Assembly (NCBI GenBank): GCA_963854835.1
Contig: OY978526.1
Coordinates: 67,866,765-67,930,764 of the forward strand
Reading direction: 5' to 3'
Source: Megamerina dolium
Lineage: Eukaryota > Arthropoda > Insecta > Diptera > Megamerinidae
DNA length: 64,000 nt
Part shown: piece after piece, positions 1-12,246 of the stretch
Numbering within the stretch: position 1 is the stretch's first letter
Layout: the number at the start of each line of letters is the position of its first letter
The notes under the pieces: model-generated
Told to the model about the DNA's origin: nothing
The model's database searches: none
What the model saw: the letters and a program-made list of their open reading frames with translations, nothing else
Made by a program: the position numbers and the translations under genes

Positions 1-1559
1 TCAGCTAAAACGACTGAGGGAAATTCACAATCAAACAAGCAACACAATGAGCCAAGTGATTTCAGAGGGATACTTACATAACCAAATTCAAGTTAACATG
101 ATCAATAATATCGGAATAGAAACTCAGCAAAGGTACCTTGGAGCCTATAGTGTGATAGAATTTTTTCTAAAGATGTTTAAGAGTCTGCAATTTCATTTTT
201 GCGGAAAGATCGCCGACTGAAGTTGAGTAAGATAGCTTAGAAGGATACTCGTATGTAGGCAACACCTTACATGGAATTTTGAGTGTGTAAAAGCTTTCGA
301 CGTGGCACCAACTTACTTCACAGTCATCGCAACATAAAAATTTGTTGCATTCACCCTCTTCTCCAGAATTAGTTCCCTGTGAGTTTTTTTATTTTATTTC
401 CAAATATGGAAAAATGACCAACAAAACTGTCGTTGCTGAAACAGATGCCTATTTTGGTTAGTTCGAGAAATTCTATTATTCGAAAGGTTTGAAAAAGTCG
501 AGAATCGGAGTGTTTTGAGTAGATTTCATTGTACAATAAATTTGTTTTTGTTGAATAAATTAATTCTGTATTTTATTTATCACTAAATAACCTATCAGTC
601 TGCCCTCGCACGTTAAATTCAGAGCTTATCGTGTAACTTATTTGAATTTTAATCAATTCATAAGTACGAATTAATGCTAATAAACATTTTCTAATAAATA
701 TTTGTATGTACACAGGGAGATATGAACACTTGCTGCTAAAAATTATCTGCTATTTAATTTCATTGTATATTTATTTGTACGCTCTGAAAATACTAAATAT
801 AGAAAAAAACCGAGATTAAGTAAATAAATAAATAAAAATAAAATACAAAATAAATTGATAAGAAATTTTTGTGGCTAGAATATAGCATATTATAGTGCTA
901 AGAATCAATTTTACTTTCTGTTTCTAAGGTGCTATTTCTCAAACCCTGAATAGTGAATAACTCAGTTGAATAAAGTTCAAATTAAGTTGTTATCTATGTG
1001 TCCATAATGAAATAATTTATTTAAGGCAATAGTGTGTGACATGCACATGCAAATGAACAATAGGCTATATTCAATTAATGTAAATTTTTAATTCACGTAA
1101 TAATTGATTTAATTGCTGAATAATTGCGTGTATTATTTGAACGGCGATAAGCCAGAAACATGTTTGGAAGCCAACGAAAGCGCTTGGTTGTGGATGTAAA
1201 ATGTTACATTATCTCACGTAAAGGCACTTTGTGAATCCCATGAACCAAGAATCAATAATGATTTTGCGCTTCTGCACTTGCCAGCCACATTGGAATGGAG
1301 AGAAAATTATATATGACGCAACTCACAGGTTAGTGCGTTGGCTTTCTGGGGTAATGTTGTCGGCTTGAACCCCGGTGTATCAAATTTAACGAAATTTTAG
1401 TAAAATAAAAGCCAGACTGACCAAGCAAAACAACGTCTTAAAGATACTTGCGGGAAGCTGCTGTGATAAAGTTCAGGAGACGTTAACAGGGATATTCAAG
1501 ATGATAGGTCGCTTCATCGCCAGCTACATGCCACCATCTTGCGACACACATTGGAAAGA
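1..1559. other. AT-rich intergenic DNA, no gene seen
   Basis: No open frame with recognisable protein similarity, no RNA gene and no clear repeat boundary was seen. The sequence is AT-rich with many homopolymer runs. It could be intergenic or part of a long intron of a gene outside the window. Confidence 0.5.
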
Positions 1560-1795
1560 ATTTTAGGCCTGACAAAATACTGCCATGAGAATGATTAAGG
1601 GTTGCCATTTGATGTCTCATGAAGATCACCTGCACGCAGAAGCCTTGCTACTATCATTACGAGCACACAACATCTTGCTATCTAAGCACTTTGACCTAGC
1701 AATCCATGTAAATGGACACCCAAATGAAGATTTAGTGTCGGGAGAGCCACAGTCAGAAATGGTTCTCCACGAATCCGTCGTTTTTTTAAATTTGA
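1560..1795 (+). mobile_element. Fragment of a non-LTR retrotransposon (jockey/R1-type ORF2 C-terminal end)
   Basis: A short frame (about 1585-1812) reads GCHLMSHEDHLHAEALLL, then RAHNILLSKHF and a HPNEDL motif. This spacing (G-C-H, H-L-H-x-E, L-P-V-like, H-N-x-L-L-S-K-x-F, H-P-N) matches the segment after the reverse transcriptase in insect non-LTR elements, where a GCHKM...HLH.E...EH...LSKQF pattern is usual. The flanks do not continue in frame and no tail or target duplication was found, so this is a decayed scrap. The match is from memory of the family pattern. The clade is uncertain. Confidence 0.5.
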
Positions 1796-1812
1796 GTTTA
1801 CTTACTCTGTAA

Positions 1813-3829
1813 GTATGGGCTTCGTCATGCAGACGGAGGATTCTATCTATCTTTTTTGGATGACATTGGATGTAGTTTCCTCCAATTTGGCATGATTTGA
1901 TATGTTTCTTATATTCGGAACTACTGTTGTGCCCTGTCTTATGAGCTCGTCTGCTCAGCAATTTGCCTCTACAACGCTGTATCTGGGAATCCAGCTCAAA
2001 ACTATGTTATTCTACATTGCCATCTCATTCAGAGATTTGCGGTCAACGACGGTCTTCGATTTCAAGAGAAAGGAGTATAAAGCAAATGTTTGAAGTCCGT
2101 TTCCTATTTTATGATCAATTCATATTTTTCTGGGCATTATTTTGACACACAATCGTTAAAGCAAAACAGAATCTTAGAGAGCCGTTTTAAATGTGGATGC
2201 CAACAACAATTTAAATTTTTCATTGACGGTAATGCATGGGATGATTATATTGTAATAGGATTTGTATAAATAAAAGTACAATTTTTATAAATTTGGTAGA
2301 AGAAGGCATGCATAGAACATCAAGCCTTTGATAAAGCAGTTTGATTGACTGCAAATTATATTGTAAATCAAAACAATATTTTTGAACTTGGTCCGTTTAG
2401 TGATTGATCAATTGAACCACTTATGAAACGAGTACGGTAGGTCCTATCAGAATTAACTTGAGAGTTATTTTCCGCTTGTCGTGTGATTTCAAAATAGGCT
2501 TTTTCTTTGAAAACCTAATTAGTCCTAATTAGTCGCCATCCCGACGATTGTCCACCTTATCCCATAACTTCAACCTCCCTCTTCAGCAACAATAAAAGTT
2601 CTTGTGGTAAAAGTTAAGCAACCACAAGAGGTAGACCAACCTCAGAGCCTTCTGCTCCGGGAATAGATCCCTTTAACATCTAATAAACGGTCGTCAGAGT
2701 AAGCACTTATAAACGTCAAACAAATACTGTACATTTTTATTAAAGTAACTTTCCATAAGGGTGTTACTGCCTCATTCTTGTTTTGAATCTGGCACACTGA
2801 GCGGTCATCACAGAAAGGGAAGACACGGTACGCGCTACAATCGATTACAGTACGTCTACTATCAGTTAAATAATTAGTAATCGTCTATATTGACTAATAA
2901 AGTGCAATACGTAAACTACTTGTCAGATTTAAGTCAGGAATCTTGACAAATTCATGACTTCTAATAAATTTTTAAGTGGAGCATGCAAAAAATTTTCAAT
3001 TATCTATTAAAAATGTTTATATCATTCCAACATTCAATGATAACACAATGCGACAGAACATGAACATGAACAACACATGAGAAATTTAAACAGGTAATTT
3101 ACTGTCAGTACGTCAGAATTTCAGAAAAATTTATTTATAAATTTCTATGGAACGCAGATGTCTTTTGAGATGTAAACAAGTAATTAAAAATTCAATAAAA
3201 TGCGAACAAAATCACATATTTTAATGCAATTTCAAAATAGATTTTCTAAACATTTTGATGTACTACAGCTAATAGCCGGCATATCTTAATTTTTCACCCC
3301 TTTTCTAATGATTAAATGTTTTGTTTCGGAACTACAATATTTGGGACTAAAATTCCCGGTATTTTGTTGCACCTGGCACTATTTAGTGGACTACACTTTT
3401 AGATTTTGGATGAATCAGACGTCATTTTGTGGGCTTTTTTTTCCTACAACTACGAATTGTCTCTAATTATTCTGCCAAAACGGGTACATCTTAATTTTTT
3501 TTTTAGAAGATGATTGAATTTCTCCTATATGCAGATCTTTGTCGTACTGTGTAATTGTAAAATTGTTAATAGTATTAAATAAGTGTGTACATTATTTCAA
3601 ATAACAATTGTCCATGGAAAAAGTGTGCAAATACTAATGTATATAAGTATATTAAAATACAGAATATATTAATAATAATTTCAGAAAAATATGTATATAG
3701 TTTAGCCTTCAATACTTTTTTTTTTTAGAAATAAAAATGACAGTGCGAAATCTTATGCAAATACTATACACGTATTTGCTCCAACTTAAATTTTTGTTTT
3801 TATAAATCAACTTAATATTTGTTTATAAA
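1813..3829. other. Noncoding DNA, nothing recognised
   Basis: Only short frames without recognisable protein similarity are present, with long A/T runs. I saw no promoter, RNA gene or repeat boundary that I can support. Confidence 0.4.
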
Positions 3830-3831
3830 TA

Positions 3832-5281
3832 CAGGGTGATGAGCCTTAACATAGCACCACAACAGATACAAAGAACGACAATTATGTATTGAGACTGCCT
3901 CTAGAAAACACAAAAAAACACCATATCTGCTAATTTTTCGGTATATTTTTTGGAAATACTCTCCTCCTGATTCAATACACTTGTTACATCGATTTAATAG
4001 TGATTCTAATGCGTGTTCCAGCTCATTTATCGGAATTGCCTCCAGTGCCCTCGTCGAAGCCCGTTGTATGGTCTGAATGTCATCAAAAAAGCATCCTTTC
4101 AATTTCAATTTCAGTTTTGGGAACAAAAAGAAGTCGCACGGTGCCAAATAAGGTGAATACGGCGGGTGATTCAACACACAGACCTGATTCCGAGCCAAAA
4201 ATTGACGAACAATGAGTGCTGTGTGTTAAATTTCATGTTAAAATTTATGAAATGAATGTCAATAAACATTAAATGTCCACCAAATGCGATGAAATTTTGA
4301 CAGTTAGTAGAGGAAGGTTGAAGCTTCAAAACGCATGTGCTCACACATAGATGGCGCTCTTGGTTGCTGAGGTATGGTTCGAGTCTTAATAACTAATTGT
4401 CACACCTTGTAGTCTAAAGGCGTTAAATCGCACCACCTAGGCCAATTGACCGGTCCCAAACGTGAAATAAACTGTTCAGCAAACTCGCCTCTCAATTGGG
4501 CCATTGTTTCGCATGCTGTGTGGCATGTGGCACCGTCTTGTTGAAACCATATGTCAGCTAAGTCCAGCTCTTCCATTTTGGGCAAAAAAAAAAGTTTATA
4601 ATCATCACACGGTAGCACTCGCCATTCACAGTAACGTTCCTGCCTTCGTCGTCTTTGAAAAAGTACGGCCCGATGATGCCACCGTCCCATAATCCAGACC
4701 AAACAGTGCATTTTTCGGGATGCATTGGCAATTCTTCCAATGCTTCTGGCAATGCTTCACACCAAATACGGAAATTTTGATTGTTCACGTATCCATTCAA
4801 CCAGAAATGAGCTTCACCGCTGAACAAAATTTTTCGATAAAAAATTGGATCTTCATCCAGCTTTGCCAGCGCCCATTTACCAAAAGTTAGTCGTTGTGGT
4901 AGATCGTATGGCTTCAATGCATGCACCAGCTGTATTTTAAAAGGTTTTACACCCAAATATTTTAGCAAAATTTTCCATGAAATGGAGTAACAGAGGCCCA
5001 ATTGCTGCGAACGACGCCGAATCGATAATTCACGGTCATCAAAAACACTGTCGGATACAGCTGACCATAAAATGGAAGAAGTGCATGATGCACTTTCTTA
5101 ACCATGAGCATGAATTTTGATAATAAAATTCAATAATCTACAAGCGTTGTTCGTTTTTAAGTCGATTCATGGTTATATTATAGACCAAATTGAACATGTT
5201 TCACATTAAACTGTTACACGAAAACAGCTAAGCTGCCAAAAACACTGTTGCCAAAAAGAAAGTTGCTAAAAAATCACCCTG
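3832..5281 (-). mobile_element. Composite, broken Tc1/mariner-superfamily transposon (rosa-like plus mariner pieces)
   Basis: The ends are CAGGGTGAT and ATCACCCTG, perfect 9-bp inverted repeats directly flanked by TA on both sides (3830-3831 and 5282-5283), the target duplication expected of this superfamily. On the minus strand the right part (about 5010-4400) encodes an insect rosa/Tc1-like transposase: FSGEAHF (first catalytic Asp replaced by Gly), WSGLWDGGIIGPYFF, WFQQDGATCHT (second Asp present) and LTPLDY (third Asp, then stop). A frame change lies at the A-run near 4585-4597. The left part (about 4225-3840) encodes a different mariner C-terminus: VRQFLARNQ, HPPYSPYLAPCDFFLFPK and LNRCNKCIESGGEYF. 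So two transposase types lie within one pair of ends. The rosa assignment is inference from about 40 residues between the second and third Asp. Confidence 0.75.
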
Positions 5282-5283
5282 TA

Positions 5284-7554
5284 CATGTGATGTTAAAATT
5301 TGTTTAAATTGATATATTTTTTTTTTCAATAACTATTTATAAAAGAATATACAAGTGGGTATGAGTTAAGTTTATAAAAAGTAAATTGTTTTGAAGACAA
5401 ATATTTATTTATAAATTCAACACGTTGTTTGTATATATGGTACTGACTGTCGTATGTTGGGGTCGTTTGCATGTGAAATATAAAAATATACATCTACTTA
5501 AAATAAAAGCGAAACAAAAGAGGGACGAGAAAACTTTCTCCAATAAACACACTTCGCTTCAATGAAAATAATGTACACGTAATGTAACATCTGACTAGTT
5601 CTCAGTCATTAATTAAGTAATATTTGCATCTATATATCATAATAAGGAATTTGAATTCAATATCATCAATATGGTATTTGAAGTTGAATGTAAAACAGAT
5701 ATGATTGTCAATTTTTTTTGATGACGTCTATTTTTTTTTGGTTAAAAATATAAAAATATTAATAGATCAAAATCTGAGAAACGCGTATTTTTTACGACGC
5801 ATTAAACACTTTTTTACTTAGGTAAATAGAAAGAAAAATATTCTTGCTGTATAAACATTTTCTATTAAAAACATAATATTTGAAAACATTTCCTTTGTGA
5901 TTTTCACTTTTGATAACAGATAACATGGTTGTAATATTATTCTTGAACAATATACACATACTTCCGACGTCTGTTGTCGTAGAAAATTGGTACGAAAATC
6001 GACACTTCGTTTATTGTATGATTAAAATGATACTAATATGAACATAATACAAAATATCGTGCATTCTCAGAAAAAGCATATACTAATTGGATGTATTTAC
6101 TATAAGCACGTATACATAGAACCATGATACGATTTTAGCAATGTCATGTCAGAGAAATGTCAAATTCGATTGAGATATTTTTTGGCTTATTTTCAGATTT
6201 TTTTCAAAAACATAGTCTTCTCGAAGCTTTGCTTTATCTCATTTAAAGTAGTTATCGCAAAAAAAAAAAATCCGTAACAGCTTTCTTTAATTGAAACACA
6301 CTTTCAATTTTACGTAATTGAAATTACGATTGATTGATTGGCAACGTACTAAATATGATCACTTGAGAATCAATAAAAAATAATGTCCATATGCATCACA
6401 AATATCAATAAAATTGACCTCAGTTATTTAATATTCAAATAGAAACAAATTTTAAGTAATGTCTGCATTATTTTCAATTATTCACGTTCTTATGTATAGT
6501 ACATTAGGGTGTGGTTAAAAATAAATGTTAACAAATTTAAAAAATTGTGAGTTTTCAATAATATATTATAACCAACACTGGAGCATTCCATACGCAAACT
6601 TTAGGTTTTTTTGAAATTAAAAATCTTTTTTTTGATAGATAGAATCTTTGATAGGAATAATCTGTCAAAGCAGTTGTCAGCTGTCAAAGTTAGGTAGTCA
6701 TTTTGAATCAATATAAGGTGTGTTTTCGTGCTTTTCCAGTAACAATTATCCAGTAAATAAATTTCTGAAAATTTCTGATTCGCTCTCAAAGAGGAAAATA
6801 TGCCATAAAGTACAAGAACGCAAAACCAGCAAAAACCTGCCAGTTTCACGAACAGCTGATATTCCATTAAGTAAATTGCAATTATTCATTTGCTTGTTAG
6901 TTTATTTTGCTTATGATCAGCTGTTTTTTCTACTTGCAAGTCTTTATTGGCATAAATTTGTCCAGTAACAATTTGAAACTTCCACTCAAAATGAAATGTC
7001 ATTTCGCTCTCTCAATTTCCCCTTCTTTGCAAGTGTTTTGGGTATGAGAACGACAAAACGTGATAGTTTGTAACAATTATCACAAACTATTGCGTACGAG
7101 AACACTCCAATAATTTAACATTTCATGATGGTAATACTCACACCTCAGAAAAACACTTTCAAGTTATACAACTTTACTTTAAAATTCAGGGTTGAATTCG
7201 TGGAACAGATTGAAACAAACTTTTGTTGAAAAACACCCATCCAGACGAAATCTAGTTCATATAGAATGAGCTTACAGCCCATACATAATGTGAATACATC
7301 TATTTATTGAAAACTTTAACGAAAACAATATTGTAAGATTTGCATCAGACAAGCAAAGAACGTTTTATCCTTCATTGTAATAAAACACTCGTTTTGCCAC
7401 AGTAGGGATTATTTTTAGAACAAAAAAAAAAAAACGTGTAGATCGCAGAGCTTGACTGGCGCAAACTTACACTTTCCTAGGTATAAAATGAAACGAAATT
7501 TCTTTATATTTTACATTTTTATACATAATATTTGAATCTAAAGTTTCCAGTTTT
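5284..7554. other. Noncoding DNA, nothing recognised
   Basis: AT-rich with no supported gene. A small inverted repeat around 7062-7086 (ATAGTTTGT and ACAAACTAT) could fold into a hairpin. No other structure was seen. Confidence 0.4.
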
Positions 7555-8835
7555 TATACCCTGCATAATGAAATATGCAAGGTATATTCATTTCGGTCAG
7601 ATGTTTGTGTCCACTTGAAGGAATCTCCGGAGATATAGACATAGATATATATTCGTGATCAGCGTCGATTAAATTTTCGATTTAACGATGTCCGTCCGTC
7701 CGTCTGTCTGTCACCTGGCTGGTTCGCACGATAACTTGAGTAAATATTGAGCTATTTCGACGAAATTTGGTATAAGTAACCTATGATCCAAGGGTACGGA
7801 GGGGATTGATATTGGGCATGATCGGTCAATAGCCACGCCCACACCAAGCATTCAAAGCGACTAACCTCGGAATCAAAATTTTTAACTTGCTATAACTCAC
7901 ATAATATAACACTTGGGACAACAATATTTGGCACGTAGAGTTATATTATACTACTACATAACGTCGCCAAATGGGTGAGCCACGCCCACTTTTTAGCGTA
8001 GCTCCCATACAAAATGTCTGTACTTCTTTTAAATTGAAACTGCTGTAACTTCTACATTCTTCTGTCTAGAATAACCATAATTGACACTGGCATCTGGCAG
8101 AAAATCAGTGTGCCACGCCCACTCCTTCATGGGTCTCCCATACAAAGTCGAGGGAATTAAACTAAAACTTTTAAGCTCCATAACTTACAAACCATTTAGC
8201 CTAGGACAACGAGATTTAAGATATGGATTAGTATTGTACGAGCAACTAGGCTTACAGGAAACGGGCGCGCCACGCCCACTGTTTATCGTAGCCCCTGTAC
8301 AAAATGACTGAAATTCTTTTAAATTGAAATAGCTGTAAATTCTGCATCATTCTGTCTAGAACAATTATAATTAATACTTCGGCTAATAAGGTAGTCGAAA
8401 ATAATCTGACAAAAAATCAACATGCCACACCCACTTCTTAATGGGGCTTCCATACAAAATTTGGAAAATTTTAAAAAATTTAAACCGCTATAACTTACGA
8501 ACTATTCAGCGTAGGACAACCAAATTTAAGGAGTGAATTGATATTGAAAAATTAATTAGATATACAAGAAAGAGGTAAGCCACGCCTACTTTTTATATAG
8601 CTTCCGTACAAAATCTCGGATTTATCTTAAACATTAAAACACCCATAACTTACTAAATAATAAGCCTAGGTCAACCCATTGCAACCTAGGTAGTTTAGTA
8701 TTATAGGCAGAAATTATTCCTCAAAAATTGGTGAGGTAGCCTGGTTCTTAATGTAGCTCCTATTCAAAGTAGTGGAAGAAAAGGATGGATATACGAGCAA
8801 ACTTTTTATATATACCTCTACATATGCAGGGTATA
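7555..8835. mobile_element. Repeat element with TATACCCTGCATA inverted ends and internal ~150-bp repeats
   Basis: The outer ends are TATACCCTGCATA (7555-7567) and TATGCAGGGTATA (8823-8835), perfect 13-bp inverted repeats. The left portion has a TCCGTCCGTCCGTCTGTCTG stretch (about 7691). Six copies of a CCACGCCCAC-like motif recur at about 7832, 7979, 8112, 8271, 8423 and 8579, that is every 133-159 bp. Each is followed by a TAGCTCCCATACAAAAT-like segment, and a TATAACTTAC-like segment recurs between them. No transposase is recognisable, so the element looks non-autonomous. A second, diverged element of the same plan lies at 23485-24356. The superfamily is unknown to me. Confidence 0.65.
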
Positions 8836-9389
8836 ATTTGGTCTGCCCCAGCCGACTGTAAGGCCATTTTTTTATGCACTTTGCCAATGGATTATGGTTT
8901 TAGTTTCTAAATGAACCAACAGTCATTATGATGCAATATTTTCTACATCTCAGAAATATATCTATTATGTCTGATTTAGAAGATATTTATCTCAAGAGGG
9001 TTACTTATAGAACAAAAACTATATATTAGATCGTAATATTTGATCCTTTTCGAATAATAAAATGCATCCATTTTCTCTATAACATTTTCTTTTGAAGACC
9101 AAAATGTTCGGTTTATCACAGTGCATTTGGTCCTATAGTGGAGCTGAATTAATTTTAATTTGTACGTCTCGAATTGTCTGATTTAGAAAAATCTTACTAT
9201 TGCAATTCTCGATTATTGCACTACTTGTATCTTCAATTAAATGTAAAATACCTTTTTTTTAGATTCTGATTCTACTTACAATCATTCCATTGGTGGTTTT
9301 ATGTAAAAAAAAAACTAATGAATTTACAAATTGGTTATTTTTCAAATTCTCGATTGAAATTCGGTTGATTGGCTAATAGACGTTGTAAT
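8836..9389. other. Noncoding DNA, nothing recognised
   Basis: Short AT-rich spacer between two repeat elements. No gene or motif was identified. Confidence 0.4.
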
Positions 9390-9399
9390 CTTAATATAA

Positions 9400-9750
9400 A
9401 AAAAAAAATAAATATGTAGCACTTAAAGCCCCAAAGGGCTCATTGGCCTTCCATTACTGTTGTGCGTCATAAATTTGGACAGTATTAGAAGGGACCTACT
9501 TATTTTAGCCAGTTCCGAATGGCAGAACACTTGTGACATCACTTTTTTTGAGCTTTGTCACAGAGTTCTTTTAGATGCTTTTTCATGGCAAGTTGTTACT
9601 GTCGGAAGAATTGCCAATTGCTTGCCGACAATTGGGTACCGTTCGAAAGAAAAATGTTATCGATATTAAATTTGTTATGCATCAGCCGGGGATTGTACCA
9701 CGACCTACAGATCAGTAGGCGACACACTAACCACTGAGCTACGGCACCCA
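9400..9750 (-). mobile_element. tRNA-derived SINE, copy 1
   Basis: Read on the minus strand, the right end is a tRNA-like head containing TAGCTCAGTGG (an A box). It is followed by a degenerate B box, a body shared with the other copies (for example GAGCTTTGTCACAGAG on the plus strand), and a T-rich end at 9400. Direct repeats flank it: CTTAATATAA at 9390-9399 and CTTAACATAA at 9751-9760, one mismatch in 10, consistent with a target-site duplication. The short open frames here are by-products of the repeat. Confidence 0.8.
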
Positions 9751-9760
9751 CTTAACATAA

Positions 9761-11857
9761 CATGACTTTAATCGCGAAATTTTCCAGAACTAAAGAGCAA
9801 TTTCGTAAACTATCAATTTCGTTCTAAAATTTTTCATTAAAAATCTCATATTTAGATATATGGAAACAGTTTAGCTTACGAATTGCTTTCGATGAATCCT
9901 TAATATTTTTTGTAGAAGGTAATAAATACCAAACTCTTTGTTTCGCTGGTAGAAAACAGCAAATATTTTGGTGCTCTGGCACCTTAATGAACATATGTGT
10001 ATATTCACCACCATTAAGCTCCATTAAAAACATCTGTGCATCATGTCAAAATAAAACATGTTAAGGTTTCATGTCGAAAACAGTCTGAAAATTTGGTAAT
10101 TGTTAACTTAAATTTGTTACGATTTTGTAACTGATATTTGCAACCGATGTTCTGGAAACTTCGTAATAAAGAAAATTTTTACTTTTTGAGGTACATATTA
10201 ATTATGCTGATGCAAATGCTTAAAAGTATTCTGTTATTTAGAAACGACTTGTGATTAAACCGAAATATTCTGATGCGACTTTATAAAATAAATCAAAGAG
10301 ATTAAGCAGAGAGATCAATGGAATTGATTAATACTACCCATGTAGCTGAAAGTCTTGCCAAACATTCGAAGAGTATTCCTTAGACGAATAGCCTACAATG
10401 TAAGGTTTGCACAAAAAATGGCTATTTGAAATAAGAAAAGAAAGGTTCACAATGTCTTCAAGAAATTTATTCTAAGCGACAAGGTCCATTTTCATAGTTC
10501 AAATTGTGTTTGTGGATGAGAACTAAATCGATTGCACCGGGACTCGAGAACTGTCTAGAAGAAATATGGCAAACTATCCAGTCAGAACATATGATTTTTT
10601 AATGTGACTGCGCTTGCTGATAGAAGCTTCATTACGGTCTCTTCAAAGAATAGGAATTGGATATTATCCGTGTGTATCATTATGGATCTTTTGTGACCAA
10701 GTGAGCTATCTCTTAAAATTGGCTGTCATACTAACGTAACCTTGCGATATTATTTGATAGTATTTGCTGGTACAACATTTTTAGTAATTACCGAGTTGAT
10801 GCTTGAGATGTTAATCAACTTTCTTCAAACTAAAGTAGTTGAGGTAGACACATTTTTTTGAGTCAGCAAGTCGTGCGTTACAATAACAATGAAATTTACG
10901 TTTGCATCTAAATTAAAAATGAAGTTTCCATGAATACCGCAGCAGCAATTAAAATGATCACTATATAGATATTAAATTACTGAAGACAATGTAATTGGAT
11001 CCCAAGTAGCCATTTGTCTGTCACCTTGATTTCAAATTAAATGATTACAAATCACCAACAAATTTTTGAAATACCTTATAGTTATACATATGAATTTACT
11101 TCGTCACACTATTCTGACTAGATAACGGGTTTACTTTCGCTTGTAATTGCAATATTTCTAGATTTACCTGAATCAAAAAAAATATTAGCGTGAACATATG
11201 AAAGTAGGGTAAGAAGGTAAGAAATTCCAAATAATATATACATGCATGCAGAAGTGGCTAGTCAGCAAGCGTAATTCATGTTATAAAAAATTATGTTTTC
11301 TACATTAAAACTGTTGATAAAACCGTAAATTAAAAAGAAACTACATTAGTTAGTTTACGATTATGTGCAATCTGTTGTACAATATAGCCATTACAGCACG
11401 TGTAAAGTCAAAAGATGGCACATTATTATGACTAATAATGTACAACGTGATTTATGCAAAGACAAAAATAATAATTAAGTTATTAAATATTTTCATACGC
11501 ATGTACACTCTCGTGGTCATAACTAAAGCATTAAAGATCACACACAAGAATCATTTCACAAAAACGGGCAGGTAAAAATGTCTTCCTTAAATAGCGAAAA
11601 TATAAAAGAAGTAATTGCGAAAATAAAATCAGTAAATTTAAAGTTTAAAGTAGAGTGAAATACAATTGGGTTATCAATCTCACTGCCTAAATCGATACTC
11701 GGTTGTTATGGCCACATAAGTAAGTATCAATCTCACACAGCAGCTGTTAAAAATATAACATTTCATATATTAAAAAAAAACATGAATTGGAAAATTTTTT
11801 GTTAAAATTTCTTTTTAAAATCCTCTCACAGTCGGCCTAGGATGACCTATTTATACC
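9761..11857. other. Noncoding DNA with a doubtful transposase scrap
   Basis: Mostly unassigned AT-rich sequence. Around 10440-10560 (+) one frame reads KFILSDKVHFHSS followed by stops. This is reminiscent of the FSDEAHF motif of rosa/Tc1-like transposases, but it is too short to assign firmly. Confidence 0.3.
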
Positions 11858-11868
11858 TTGCACATGTA

Positions 11869-12235
11869 AAAAAAAAATAAATATGTGGCACTTAAAGCCC
11901 CAAAGGGCTCATTGGTCGAGCTTCTCTTCCATTACTGTTGTGCGTCTTAAATTTGGACAGTATTAGAATGGACCTACTTATTTTAGCCGGTTCCCAACGG
12001 CAGAACATTTGTGACATCACTTTTTCTGAGCTTTGTCACAGAGTTCTTTTTTAGAAGCTTTTTCATGGCAAGTTGTTACTGTCGGAAGAATTGCCAATTG
12101 CTTGCCGACAGGTGGGTACCGTTCGAAAGAAAAATCTTTTCGATATTAAATTTGTTATGCATCAACCGGGTATTGAACCGCGACCTACAGATCAGAAGGC
12201 GAACACACTAACCACTGAGCTACGGCACCCATACT
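11869..12235 (-). mobile_element. tRNA-derived SINE, copy 2 (best-preserved)
   Basis: The minus strand carries TAGCTCAGTGG at 12222-12212 (a perfect RNA polymerase III A box) and GGTTCAATACC at 12179-12169 (a B box), about 32 bp apart as in tRNA genes. The head begins near 12231 with TGGGTGCCGTAGC. The body is shared with the other copies, and the element ends at 11869 in ATTTATTTTTTTTTT as read on the minus strand. The 11-bp direct repeat TTGCACATGTA flanks it at 11858-11868 and 12236-12246, and the similarity extends further left with one mismatch. This is the hallmark of target-primed reverse transcription. The anticodon region (CTTCTGA) hints at tRNA-Arg(TCT), with low confidence. Confidence 0.88.
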
Positions 12236-12246
12236 TTGCACATGTA

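Noticed and set aside
10440..10560. Transposase gene
   Set aside because: Only a SDKVHF-like scrap is visible, with stops on both sides and no terminal repeats, so no element is called.
12165..12232. A free-standing tRNA gene on the minus strand
   Set aside because: A and B boxes are good, but the acceptor stem does not pair, the anticodon arm is poor, and the same head is attached to the repeat body in the other copies. It is the SINE head.
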